From positions 36,738 to 100,737 of the forward strand of contig NZ_VFUZ01000022.1 in NCBI RefSeq assembly GCF_006658505.1: a stretch of 64,000 nucleotides of DNA, in the 5' to 3' direction. The position numbers were made by a program, and so were the translations under genes. How positions within the stretch are numbered: position 1 is the stretch's first letter; each line of letters begins with the position of its first letter. The notes below the pieces were generated by a model, which searched no databases, was not told where the DNA came from, and saw only the letters and a program-made list of their open reading frames with translations. This DNA is from Mesorhizobium sp. B2-4-15. GTDB lineage: Bacteria; Pseudomonadota; Alphaproteobacteria; Rhizobiales; Rhizobiaceae. Positions 17,354 through 25,684 of the stretch are shown here, piece after piece.

Positions 17354-18427
17354 ATGCATGGATTGCCAAGAGAAGTCAGAAGCTGGATTTTCAATTTCTT
17401 CTACAATGAGCACGCTGTCGCATATCTGAAAATTGACGCCCAGCTTTGCATAGCCGCGAAGGGCGGCAACGTTAAACATTACGGACTCTCATCGCTTCGC
17501 ACTGGCAAGCCTGTTGCCGATCAGCTTGACTTCATGGAAGGTTTGCTGCCTTGCCCGGAGCTTCCATATCATATGGCCATGGTGGAACTGCCCAGCGGGC
17601 GTGTCGCGGACCTTCATCTTTTTGCTGCTGACAATGCCTGCGTGTGGCTGCTCTTTCTTGACGCCACTGCCGAACGCGACAACAGGCAGCGACTTCAACA
17701 GAAGGCTTATGAAATGACGCTCCTGCAAGAGAGGGAGCGTCAACTCAACGAGAAACTGCAATCGACGAACGAGGCACTGAGGGAGAGCCAGGAGGGATTG
17801 TCGCGTGAATACCAGCGCGCCGAAACCCTTCTCCTCAACATTCTTCCGGCGTCGATCGCGCAGCGGTTAAAGGCGCAAGAACAAATTGCGGACAACCATG
17901 CAGAGGTGAGTGTGCTTTTCGCCGACATCGTCGGCTTTACGGAAAGAGCGCTGAGCGTTGGAGCCGTGACGACGCTCGCGATCTTGAATTACTTCTTCAA
18001 GGCGGCGGATCTGCTCTCAGAAGAATACGGCTGCGAAAAGATCAAGACAATCGGCGACTGTGTGATGGTGGTGGCCGGCCTGCCCGTCGCGCGGTCCGAT
18101 CATGCAGAAGCCCTTGCGCACTATGCACTTGAGCTGCGGGAGGTGGGTAGGCGCGAACGCTTCGCGGGAGAACCGCTGAGACTGAGAATTGGAATCCACT
18201 CAGGACCAATCGTGGCGGGCGTCATAGGCAACAGGCGCTTTGCCTATGACCTGTGGGGCGACACCGTCAATCTCGCCGCACGTATTCAAAAGTCCGCGGA
18301 GCCCGATGAGATACGTATTTCGGATGCAACTCACAAACTGCTTGGACCAAATTTTGCTCGCGACCCACTCGGGGAAACGGAATTGCGTGGTACAGGTCGT
18401 GTGCGAATGTGGCGGCTCCGGGCCTGA
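17354..18427 (+). CDS. Class III adenylate cyclase with N-terminal sensor-like domain
   Basis: A 357-residue cytoplasmic cyclase. Residues 1-110 form an unassigned, possibly PAS-like domain (LKIDAQLCIAAKGGN, LPSGRVADLHLF). A signalling coiled coil spans about 110-157, followed by LLLNILPASIAQRLK, the linker usual before cyclase domains. The catalytic domain (about 180-350) has metal-binding Asp in FADIVGFT and TIGD, the adenine-selecting Lys and Asp in EKIKTIGD and YDLWGDTVNLAARI, and the transition-state Asn and Arg in the latter. This set predicts cAMP, not cGMP. The start is three bases after the GTPase stop, so translation is coupled. It is the likely output of the operon. Confidence 0.92.
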   Translation: MHGLPREVRSWIFNFFYNEHAVAYLKIDAQLCIAAKGGNVKHYGLSSLRTGKPVADQLDFMEGLLPCPELPYHMAMVELPSGRVADLHLFAADNACVWLLFLDATAERDNRQRLQQKAYEMTLLQERERQLNEKLQSTNEALRESQEGLSREYQRAETLLLNILPASIAQRLKAQEQIADNHAEVSVLFADIVGFTERALSVGAVTTLAILNYFFKAADLLSEEYGCEKIKTIGDCVMVVAGLPVARSDHAEALAHYALELREVGRRERFAGEPLRLRIGIHSGPIVAGVIGNRRFAYDLWGDTVNLAARIQKSAEPDEIRISDATHKLLGPNFARDPLGETELRGTGRVRMWRLRA

Positions 18428-18714
18428 TTTGCCGCTTGGCAGTGCCGACCCTGAAGCGCATTGCATCTCAAGCTAATCCAACATCATCGTGTCGAATGTC
18501 CGCAGAGGTGCAAGAAGCAGTCGACCACCGAGCGACCGCCAAAAGGTCCGTCCCGGGGCACTCAGGACATCGGTCCTGAGATTTAGCGCCCGCCATCATT
18601 CTTCCCTGCACCACAAGCGGGCCTACTGCTGGTGATGCGCGACGGCTCCGGTTCGATGATCGGGACATCGTGTCCAGTCCCAATGAACTGTACGTCCGAT
18701 TGTTCGCCTTGCAG

Positions 18715-19437
18715 CTATTTCCAAAACAAAAACATGAGTGGAACTATGATGGCGGTCAAAAGACCATTCAAGCCGATTCCGACCGCGGCAAATGCAGCGC
18801 CAAGTTCATTGCGTGCCGCGACCTGGGCGGCCGCGACGCCACTACCAGCAACACCCGCTGCCAGTCCGTGTGCGCGCCAGTCTCGAATGTTCAATCGATG
18901 CAGCATTTCCTGGCCCAGAATAGCCGCCAGAATTCCGCCGAGGATGGCGAGCGCGGCCGTCAGTGCGGGTACGCCTCCAATCTCAATTGAGACTGCCATG
19001 GCAATAGGCGTTGTGACGCTCTTTGGCGCCATGGAGAGGGCAACATCTTTCGTTCCACCGAGGACCCAAACGATAAGGACGCCACTGATGATCGAGGTCA
19101 GCGAACCGGCGATCAACGCGATGCCGATGCTGTGAAGGTTGTGTCGAACAAGATCAATGTTCTTGGCAAGCGGAACGGCTAAGGCAATCGTCGCAGGCCC
19201 GAGAAGGAAGTTGATGAACTGGGCGCCCGCGAAATACGACTGGTAAGTTGTTCGCGTCAGCAGCACGATCGCAGAGACGACTGCGATTGAAATCAGGACG
19301 GGACTAGCAAGGGCTGAACCCGAGAACCACTTCTGGATCACGAGACCAAACACGTAGGCGCCGAGCGTGACGGCAAGCCAAAGCAAGGGTGTCGCGGAGA
19401 GAGGGATCCAGACATGTTGGAAGACATTGTTGCTCAT
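18715..19437 (-). CDS. lrgB: LrgB/CidB family membrane protein
   Basis: A 240-residue polytopic membrane protein of the LrgB family, with about seven helices. Signature parts are FLLGPATIALAVPLAKN, the conserved APKSVTTPIAMAVS segment and the glycine-rich end (HGLAAGVAGSGVAAAQ). LrgA/LrgB pairs are linked to murein hydrolase export control and cell lysis in Gram-positives and to pyruvate or glycolate movement in others. Its start overlaps the lrgA stop by four bases. A divergent LysR gene at 19978 is the probable regulator, a pattern known for cidABC/CidR-type systems. Confidence 0.92.
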   Translation of the reverse strand: MSNNVFQHVWIPLSATPLLWLAVTLGAYVFGLVIQKWFSGSALASPVLISIAVVSAIVLLTRTTYQSYFAGAQFINFLLGPATIALAVPLAKNIDLVRHNLHSIGIALIAGSLTSIISGVLIVWVLGGTKDVALSMAPKSVTTPIAMAVSIEIGGVPALTAALAILGGILAAILGQEMLHRLNIRDWRAHGLAAGVAGSGVAAAQVAARNELGAAFAAVGIGLNGLLTAIIVPLMFLFWK

Positions 19438-19829
19438 AACGTCCTCTCACTGTTGATAAGGGCCACTTTTGTATGACGGGTCCGGCTCGTCCAATGCATT
19501 ACGAAGCCGGTGATGGCGACACTCAGGATCGTCGATCCAACTAGCCCAACAAGGATTGGTAGCCATTCGGCTCTGAGCAGGCCGCCTTGCGAAATTACAC
19601 CAACACCGGCGGGTACGAACAGGAGGCCCATGTAACGGATGAAGGTCTCTGCCGTGCGTTCGACCTCGACCGGGATGTTCCGATTTGTTCCGGTTTTCTG
19701 CCAACAGACCAACAACGCGCCGAGGAAAAACATGCCTATTACGGGACCAGGGATAGGCAGCGAAAGAAGCTCTCGCAGAACCTCCCCGGTCAACTGGCAG
19801 CCTACAAATAGAAAAATTGCGGCGAGCAT
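19434..19829 (-). CDS. lrgA: LrgA/CidA family holin-like protein
   Basis: A 131-residue membrane protein with four hydrophobic segments. The family core is seen in LSLPIPGPVIGMFFLGALL and LFVPAGVGVISQGGLL. AAGGA stands about eight bases before the ATG at 19829. It is translationally coupled to lrgB, and the two proteins are thought to act as a membrane complex. The gene is divergent from the LysR gene 19978, with 148 bases between them. Confidence 0.9.
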   Translation of the reverse strand: MLAAIFLFVGCQLTGEVLRELLSLPIPGPVIGMFFLGALLVCWQKTGTNRNIPVEVERTAETFIRYMGLLFVPAGVGVISQGGLLRAEWLPILVGLVGSTILSVAITGFVMHWTSRTRHTKVALINSERTL

Positions 19830-19977
19830 ATTCGTTCCTTAGACATCGCATCTCCAGGCTCACACTCGGAGGCCCATGTCGTGCTTTTTTTTAGAAGACA
19901 TGCAAAGATAGGCGTGTGGGGCTGCCTCTGAAATCACCTTTTGGGCAAAAGACTATTGCAGAGGGGGAGGGTTTCGC

Positions 19978-20907
19978 ATGGACTATTTTGCGGCAATGGG
20001 AGCGTTTGTGCGATCCGTCGAGCTCGGCAGTTTCTCGAAGGTGGCGGCCGAGAGCGGCATGAAGATCTCGACCGTGTCGCGGTACATCGCGGCGCTCGAA
20101 TCCGACCTCGGCGCCGCGCTATTCAACAGGACCACGCGACGGCTGAAGCTGACAGAGGCGGGACGCACCTTTTATGAAAAGGCGGTCCAGGTTCTGATCG
20201 ATCTCGATGATGCAAGGCAGATGACATCGGCGCTGAACAGCAAACCTCAGGGCGTTCTGCGGATCAATATCCCAAGTGTATTTGGCAGGCGCCACGTAAT
20301 GCCGCATATGAAGGACTTTCTCGCCCAATATCCCGACATTACCCTCGATGCGACCTTGACGGACCTGACAGTCGATCTCGTCGAGACAGCGACCGATGTC
20401 GCTGTTCGGATTGGAGCGCTGAACGACTCGACCCTGATTGCGAAAAGACTTGCCGCTCAGAAGCGCATGCTCGTTGCCGGGCCGGACTATTTTAACAACG
20501 GGAAGATGCCGACAGATCCGACTGACCTCACTCGTTACGAGTGTCTTCCATTCACGCTGAGGCAACCAGCTCACTGGTACTATCGGCCCGTCGCCGCCCC
20601 AGGCGCCGAAATGTCAGAAATTTCCATCAGCGGTCATTTGCGGACGAATGATTCAGAGACGCTGCGCGATGCAGTACTGTCAAATCAGGGCATCGCTCTT
20701 CTGCCAACGTGGCTGGTGGGCGAGGATATCGGTGCCGGACGTTTGGTCACACTTTTGGAGGCTTGGGAATGGAATATTGTCCCGGAGTTCAATTCGATAA
20801 TCTGGGGAATCTATCCGCCCAAAAAGGTTGTTTCCCCCAAAGTTCGCGTATTCATCGATTTCATTGCTGGCCGTTTCGGCTCTCCGCCCTATTGGGAAAG
20901 AACGTAA
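19978..20907 (+). CDS. LysR-family transcriptional regulator
   Basis: A 309-residue LysR regulator. The N-terminal winged helix-turn-helix begins MDYFAAMGAFVRSVELGSFS and has the recognition region KISTVSRYIAALESDLGAALF followed by NRTTRRLKLTEAGRTFYE, the CrgA/AaeR-like subgroup. The effector domain follows, with GIALLPTWLVGEDIGAGRLV. It is divergent from lrgAB, so it likely controls that pair. GAGGGGGAGGG lies before the ATG. Confidence 0.9.
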   Translation: MDYFAAMGAFVRSVELGSFSKVAAESGMKISTVSRYIAALESDLGAALFNRTTRRLKLTEAGRTFYEKAVQVLIDLDDARQMTSALNSKPQGVLRINIPSVFGRRHVMPHMKDFLAQYPDITLDATLTDLTVDLVETATDVAVRIGALNDSTLIAKRLAAQKRMLVAGPDYFNNGKMPTDPTDLTRYECLPFTLRQPAHWYYRPVAAPGAEMSEISISGHLRTNDSETLRDAVLSNQGIALLPTWLVGEDIGAGRLVTLLEAWEWNIVPEFNSIIWGIYPPKKVVSPKVRVFIDFIAGRFGSPPYWERT

Positions 20908-20992
20908 CAATCGCTGACGCTGTAGCTTCCAAAACCATGACCCCGGTGTCCTATCCGGATTGTCGCATTAGCGTGCGGTCTTCCGTCTGTGA

Positions 20993-22012
20993 TCACCCGT
21001 TCATTAGCGAGAGAATGTCGCGCCATTTGGACCTGAATGCCTCGACACAGGCGGGATCGAAATGGCTGCCGCTGCAGCGAACAATTTCCTCGTAGGCTTG
21101 CTCAGCCAGCCAAGCCGGCTTGTAGGGTCGCTCCGAGCACAAGGCGTCGAAGACGTCAGCCACGCTAACGATACGTCCTTCCAACGGGATATCGTCTCCA
21201 GCCAAGCCGTAAGGATAGCCGCTCCCGTCCCACCTTTCGTGATGCGTGCCGGCGATGATGGCGGCCACCCGTGTAAGATCCGTGCAGCCGTCCTCCAGTA
21301 TCCACATGCCATGCTGAACATGCCTGCGCATGATCTGCACTTCTTCGTCACCAAGGCGTCCGGGCTTTTGAAGAATCTTGTCCGGGATTGCGATCTTCCC
21401 GACATCGTGAAGGGGCGCAGCCAGATAGATGATCCGCGCACGATCCTCACCGAGACCCAGGCCCAGGGCGATGAGTCGGGCGATTTCAGCCACACGGGAA
21501 ATATGACTACTGGTTGTACCATCGCGCAACTCCATCGCCCGGGCAAGCCGCCAAACGATCTCTTCCTCTCTCCTCGCCAGATTGAAAGTGATGGTGTGGA
21601 CTTCAGACGCCAGATGCCGGGCTATCTTAGTGAGTTCGATTTGCGCTCGGCGCAGCGCAAGCAAATTGCGTGCGCGCGCCTGAAGTTCGACCCGGTCGAA
21701 CGGCTTGGTGAGGAGATCGGTCGTGCCGACCTTGATGGCCTGGACGCGAAGCGCGGCTTCGGTCAACGGAGTGATCATGATGATGGGAACGAGCCGGTAG
21801 GGCTCCATCTCCCGGAGCGCCGCGACCAACTCAATCCCATTCATCTTCGGCACGGCGTAGTCGATGATGATGAGATCGAATTGTTCCGTTTGGCATTGCT
21901 GCATTGTCTCTCGCGAATGCAAGCAGCCGTGAACGGTACAGCCGATTGCCTTCATCGCGTTCATTATCGCGGCAAGACTCGACCTGCTGTCGCCGACTAC
22001 AAGTAAGTTCAC
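20993..22012 (-). CDS. Response regulator with REC and HD-GYP domains
   Basis: A c-di-GMP phosphodiesterase-type response regulator of 339 residues when started at GTG 22012 (a GTG at 22042 is in frame, but the GGGGGA site favours the inner one). The REC domain holds the phospho-acceptor Asp in LIIIDYAVPKMNG, the Thr in IMITPLTE and Lys in LTKPFDR. After a helical linker comes a full HD-GYP domain: LHDVGKIAIPD, HVQHG, GTHHERWDGSGYP, and ADVFDAL. All usual catalytic residues are present, so activity is expected. No sensor kinase is adjacent, making it an orphan regulator. It is convergent with the LysR gene 19978. Confidence 0.92.
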   Translation of the reverse strand: MNLLVVGDSRSSLAAIMNAMKAIGCTVHGCLHSRETMQQCQTEQFDLIIIDYAVPKMNGIELVAALREMEPYRLVPIIMITPLTEAALRVQAIKVGTTDLLTKPFDRVELQARARNLLALRRAQIELTKIARHLASEVHTITFNLARREEEIVWRLARAMELRDGTTSSHISRVAEIARLIALGLGLGEDRARIIYLAAPLHDVGKIAIPDKILQKPGRLGDEEVQIMRRHVQHGMWILEDGCTDLTRVAAIIAGTHHERWDGSGYPYGLAGDDIPLEGRIVSVADVFDALCSERPYKPAWLAEQAYEEIVRCSGSHFDPACVEAFRSKWRDILSLMNG

Positions 22013-22403
22013 GGCATCCCCCAACAGAAGGTCCGCAAACACGGAACGGCACCTTTCGCATCAAAGATATAGATTGTCGGGGAGTCCCGCGTTTGTCCGC
22101 CCCAATGCTGAAGGCTCTTCGAACTTCGTGACATGTCGGCCCGCGCTTTTATCGTCTGTCCTGTGCGAGCCGGTTCCGGCCCATACTCGGTAATCAGGTA
22201 TTAGGACCCGCGAGGAGGGGTCGCGGTCCACGGGAGCCTGATGATCTGCGACATGGCGGGGACCGAGTTCCAAACCAACGGCCGGCTCCGTTCTCGCCCG
22301 GATCGAACCGGCACAACATCCTGCTGCGCCGGCCTTAATCCTGGTTACTCCGCGCCGACATCGACGAGCAGCAGCGTCCGTGCCGAGCTCGGCGGGTCAG
22401 AAG
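22013..22403. other. Intergenic region between HD-GYP and DoxX genes
   Basis: About 390 bases upstream of the HD-GYP gene and beyond the end of the DoxX gene. Short frames on both strands lack coding character. I see no gene, terminator or repeat here. Confidence 0.5.
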
Positions 22404-22826
22404 CTAAATTCCCGCAGGGCTCAGCGACTGCTTCGTGGCAGGCCGCAGTAGATTATCAATTGCCAACCTGCCAGGGCCGGCGAAGGCGAGATAGAGGAAG
22501 ATGAAGCAGAACATAATGGCGAGTTCCCCCGTATTCAGCGCAGGCCAGAAGCCTTGCGGCGCATGTGCCATCCAATAGGCGGCGGCCATCTCGCCGGAGG
22601 CGACAAAGGCGGCAATGCGGGTATAGAGGCCCAAGGTCATCAGCAATCCAGTGACGATTTCGATTGCGCCGGCGACGAGCATGATGGTCGGCAGCGGGTA
22701 GGAGACGCCGGAAATTGCTGCCGGGAACTGGAAGAACTTCATCGTGGCGTGTTCGAGGAACAGCAGTGCGGTCACGATCCGCAGAACGGCAAGAACGTAG
22801 ACTCCCCAATTCTCTGTGTTTGGCAT
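22404..22826 (-). CDS. DoxX-family membrane protein
   Basis: A 140-residue protein with four membrane helices. It follows the DoxX pattern: LRIVTALLFLEHATMKF near the N-terminus, then a Gly/Pro-containing second helix and AAFVASGEMAAAYWMAHAP. DoxX relatives are poorly defined inner-membrane proteins, often linked with redox or aromatic metabolism. Its neighbours, an extradiol-type dioxygenase gene upstream on the same strand and a LysR gene, form a set often seen together in proteobacteria. The 311-base gap to the dioxygenase gene makes co-transcription uncertain. Confidence 0.88.
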   Translation of the reverse strand: MPNTENWGVYVLAVLRIVTALLFLEHATMKFFQFPAAISGVSYPLPTIMLVAGAIEIVTGLLMTLGLYTRIAAFVASGEMAAAYWMAHAPQGFWPALNTGELAIMFCFIFLYLAFAGPGRLAIDNLLRPATKQSLSPAGI

Positions 22827-23137
22827 TGTGTTTTCTCCAATGGCTATTGATATTGGTCAGGCGGCCGGAGCCTTTTCCAAGTTTCGTCCTTGGCTTGAAT
22901 GGGCCTTCAACATAGCTTGAGGATCGGCATATTCTCGCGCTTCTAAAACCGCCCGGCCGGCGGGAACGCGATGACCTCATCGGATACGATAACAACCCCG
23001 CTCAGGTCGGGCAGGAAGCTCACCCGTCGAGGTGCCCGCCGAGTTGGCATGACCTCGTCTCCCGTATCGAGCCGGGCTCGGACTCAATATTCCTCTACCT
23101 CTTCCATCATGTCGACTTTCGAGCAACAACTGCTTCT
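22827..23137. other. Intergenic region between DoxX and dioxygenase genes
   Basis: About 310 bases with no convincing gene. It must contain the DoxX promoter on the minus strand if the genes are not co-transcribed. No hairpin terminator was recognised. Confidence 0.5.
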
Positions 23138-24028
23138 TTAGGCAGACCGGGACCTAGACAATCGTGTTCGACCTATGTCGCTCATGGTTTCTCCTTGGAA
23201 TGAGACAGTTTCGGGCGCGTTGCCAAAGCGAAAACTGGAAGCAGTCAGCCCTCCCGCAAAGTCCGTCTGGTGGTAGGTGACGGCACCTGGTTCGTCCCTG
23301 GCCGCGCCGACTGCCACCATCAGCGGGATGAGATGGTCCTCGCGCGGATGTGCCGCTCGAGCGAAGGGGACTTTGTCCCATGCCAGCAGCTGCTGGACAC
23401 GCTCATCGGGCGAGGAGTCAATCAGGGTCTGCCGCAACCAGGCGTCGAACTGGCGAGACGGCTCATGCCCGCTGTGGTCCCGCATCGCTCCCAGATTGTG
23501 ATAGCTGAGGCCACTCCCAATGATCAAAACCCCATCGTCGCGCAGGGGTGCCAGAGCTCGCCCAGCCTCAAGGTGCAGCGCCGGGTCATAGCTAGCATCG
23601 AGTGAGAGCTGGACAATCGGGATATCCTCATCCGGATAAAGCGGTTTCATGATGCTGAAGGTCCCGTGGTCAAAGCCGCGGGTCGGATCAAGCCTCGCCT
23701 CGATATCATGTGCGTGCAATAAATCCTGCACGTGCTTCGCAAGATCGGGCGAACCGGGTGCGTCATATCTAATGTGATAGAGATATTCCGGGAACCCCTG
23801 ATAGTCGTAAACCATTCCCGGTTTGGCACCTGAGGATATGGCAAACCCCTGCTGCTCCCAGTGACCCGAAACCATTAGGATCGCCGCTGGCGCGTTGCCG
23901 ACCTCGGCCCGCATTTCGATCAGCGATCGCTCAAGCCTGTCGAAATTGCGGCGAAATTCGCCCTCCATAAACGGCCAAGGGCCACCGCCATGACTGACGA
24001 AATACGTTGGAAGGCGAGGTCTGTTCAT
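23138..24028 (-). CDS. DODA-type extradiol ring-opening dioxygenase (LigB superfamily)
   Basis: A 296-residue member of the 4,5-DOPA dioxygenase extradiol-like group (YgiD/LigB). The frame is open up to 24265, but ATG 24028 has AGGA about nine bases before it and starts the family sequence PTYFVSHGGGPWPFM with the metal-binding His of SHGG. Also seen are LMVSGHWE-like ILMVSGHWEQQG, the HDIEARL-GFDHGTFSIMKPLYP segment with a metal His, PIVQLSLDAS and a C-terminal AHPREDHLIPLMVAVGAA with the catalytic His. The substrate is probably a catechol. LysR gene 24162 is divergent and 134 bases away, the likely regulator. Confidence 0.9.
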   Translation of the reverse strand: MNRPRLPTYFVSHGGGPWPFMEGEFRRNFDRLERSLIEMRAEVGNAPAAILMVSGHWEQQGFAISSGAKPGMVYDYQGFPEYLYHIRYDAPGSPDLAKHVQDLLHAHDIEARLDPTRGFDHGTFSIMKPLYPDEDIPIVQLSLDASYDPALHLEAGRALAPLRDDGVLIIGSGLSYHNLGAMRDHSGHEPSRQFDAWLRQTLIDSSPDERVQQLLAWDKVPFARAAHPREDHLIPLMVAVGAARDEPGAVTYHQTDFAGGLTASSFRFGNAPETVSFQGETMSDIGRTRLSRSRSA

Positions 24029-24161
24029 CACATTATGTCCTTGCCGAGCGTGCCAGCGAGGCGGGTGGGAAAACTCACCTCTTGGGATGAAGATGAGCTT
24101 TTCACAGATGTTGATCAACGGGTCTTCTGTTGATGCAACGCTTCTTGTATGTTGATGATGG

Positions 24162-25058
24162 ATGGATACGTTAACGAGCCTGCGGGTCTTCTGCTCGGTG
24201 GCGGAGCTTAAGAGCTTCACCGCTGCCGCCCATCGTCTTGGCCTCTCGTCAGCAATGGCGAGCAAGCATGTGATGCATCTGGAAAATCGACTGGGAACCC
24301 GACTGCTGAACCGAACCAGCCGTCACGTCAGCATGACGGAAACGGGCATGCTTTATTTCAATCAAGTCCGACAAATGCTCGATGGGCTCGACGAGGTGGA
24401 AGCCGTCGCGAGCAACGCCACCGTCATCCCGCGTGGAACCCTAAAACTCAGCGCACCCGTTTGGATCGCCAATATTCTCGTCGCCCGCATGATTGCTGAT
24501 TATCATCAGCTATATCCCGATGTGCGCTTCGACATGGATCTTAGCGGGCGGATCGTTAATCTTGTCGACGAAGGCTTCGATCTCGCCCTGCGGGCGACGG
24601 CACCCGAGCGGCTGGATCCCAATCTGATCGCACGACCGTTGACGGAGGTCGTCTTTAATCTCGTAGCGTCTCCGGCCTACCTGTCGCGCGCCGGCAATCC
24701 AAGCGAATTGGCGGATCTTAATGGCCACTCGCTTTTGCTCTATAGCGGCATGAATCCCACGGGCAGTGTGACGTTACCTGCGCCTAACGGTCCGGAGATG
24801 GTGGATTTCCGTCCCGTTCTGCAGACAGAAAACGAGACGATATTATATTTGGCCGCACTTGAAGGCATGGGTCTAGTCTTCCTCCCCCTATGGATGACGC
24901 AAACTGACCTCGCCGAGGGTCGGCTGGTAGTGGTTTTACCCGAGGTGATCAAATTCAGATCGACCCTTCACGCCGTTTATCCCAGCAGAAGATATCTTTC
25001 TGCCAAAGTTCGCACCTTCATTGACTTCTTGGCTTCGCGCAAAGATCTCAGTACGTGA
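24162..25058 (+). CDS. LysR-family transcriptional regulator
   Basis: A 298-residue LysR regulator of the CrgA-like subgroup. The DNA-binding part starts MDTLTSLRVFCSVAELKSFT and has LGLSSAMASKHVMHLENRLG and LLNRTSRHVSMTETG. The C-terminal domain includes AALEGMGLVFLPLWM. It is divergent from the DODA-type dioxygenase gene and is the probable regulator of that gene and possibly DoxX. Confidence 0.9.
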   Translation: MDTLTSLRVFCSVAELKSFTAAAHRLGLSSAMASKHVMHLENRLGTRLLNRTSRHVSMTETGMLYFNQVRQMLDGLDEVEAVASNATVIPRGTLKLSAPVWIANILVARMIADYHQLYPDVRFDMDLSGRIVNLVDEGFDLALRATAPERLDPNLIARPLTEVVFNLVASPAYLSRAGNPSELADLNGHSLLLYSGMNPTGSVTLPAPNGPEMVDFRPVLQTENETILYLAALEGMGLVFLPLWMTQTDLAEGRLVVVLPEVIKFRSTLHAVYPSRRYLSAKVRTFIDFLASRKDLST

Positions 25059-25684
25059 GGCGACTTCTATGAGCCCTCTTTGATTGGAGTGATTGAGTCA
25101 GATGTGGCGGGGAAGGTTCCATTATGAGACTCCTCGGGATTAACTCTGCACCTGTCGAACCATTTGCTCAGGCTGATGCCAGTCATGAATCATGCGCCGT
25201 CCACGTCAGCCGGCGGATCCCGACCGATTCCGCGACATGCAGATCAAGCAGTACGGATGGTCGGCTCAGGACGCCGATCAGTGGATCGAGGATTCGAGGA
25301 CGATCGGTCCCGAAAGTCTACAAGATCGTCGTTCTGCGATTGAATGCGTTATCGCTTCATGGGGATTGATGATCCGGACAGCCAGCCCTGGAGCGTCCGG
25401 CATTGTAGATGCCGGGTGTCGCCGCGATCCAATGGCGGCCGTCGTAGCTTGCGACGTGCCGCTGGGGAACGGTGGACGACTCCGCAAATGAAGCGTGCAG
25501 ATGATCACAGTAGTGTCCGGTATGGGTCAATCCGAGACGTTAGCCCTATCGATTTGAACGTCGCTATTCGCTTCTCGGACGCTACAAGCTGCCAGTCTGT
25601 TATCGGCCCCCGATAAAGACGTTCCTACACAGGACAACGCGCCTGCGCGATCCGATCAATCGCATCCAGTCGATCTGGAGCTAG
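25059..25684. other. Long intergenic region without a recognisable gene
   Basis: About 625 bases between the LysR gene and the end of the liv operon. Open frames of up to about 100 codons exist on both strands (for example 25192-25491), but their composition and lack of ribosome binding sites argue against coding. The base composition is lower in GC than to the right. It may be decayed sequence at the right edge of an accessory segment. Confidence 0.5.

Noticed and set aside
17354..18427. Calling the cyclase a guanylate cyclase or diguanylate cyclase
   Set aside because: The substrate-selecting residues are Lys and Asp (IKTIGD and LWGDTVN), the adenylate pattern, and there is no GGDEF motif.
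25192..25491. A 99-codon plus-strand open frame in the long spacer
   Set aside because: No ribosome binding site, several overlapping frames of equal length, and no recognisable sequence.
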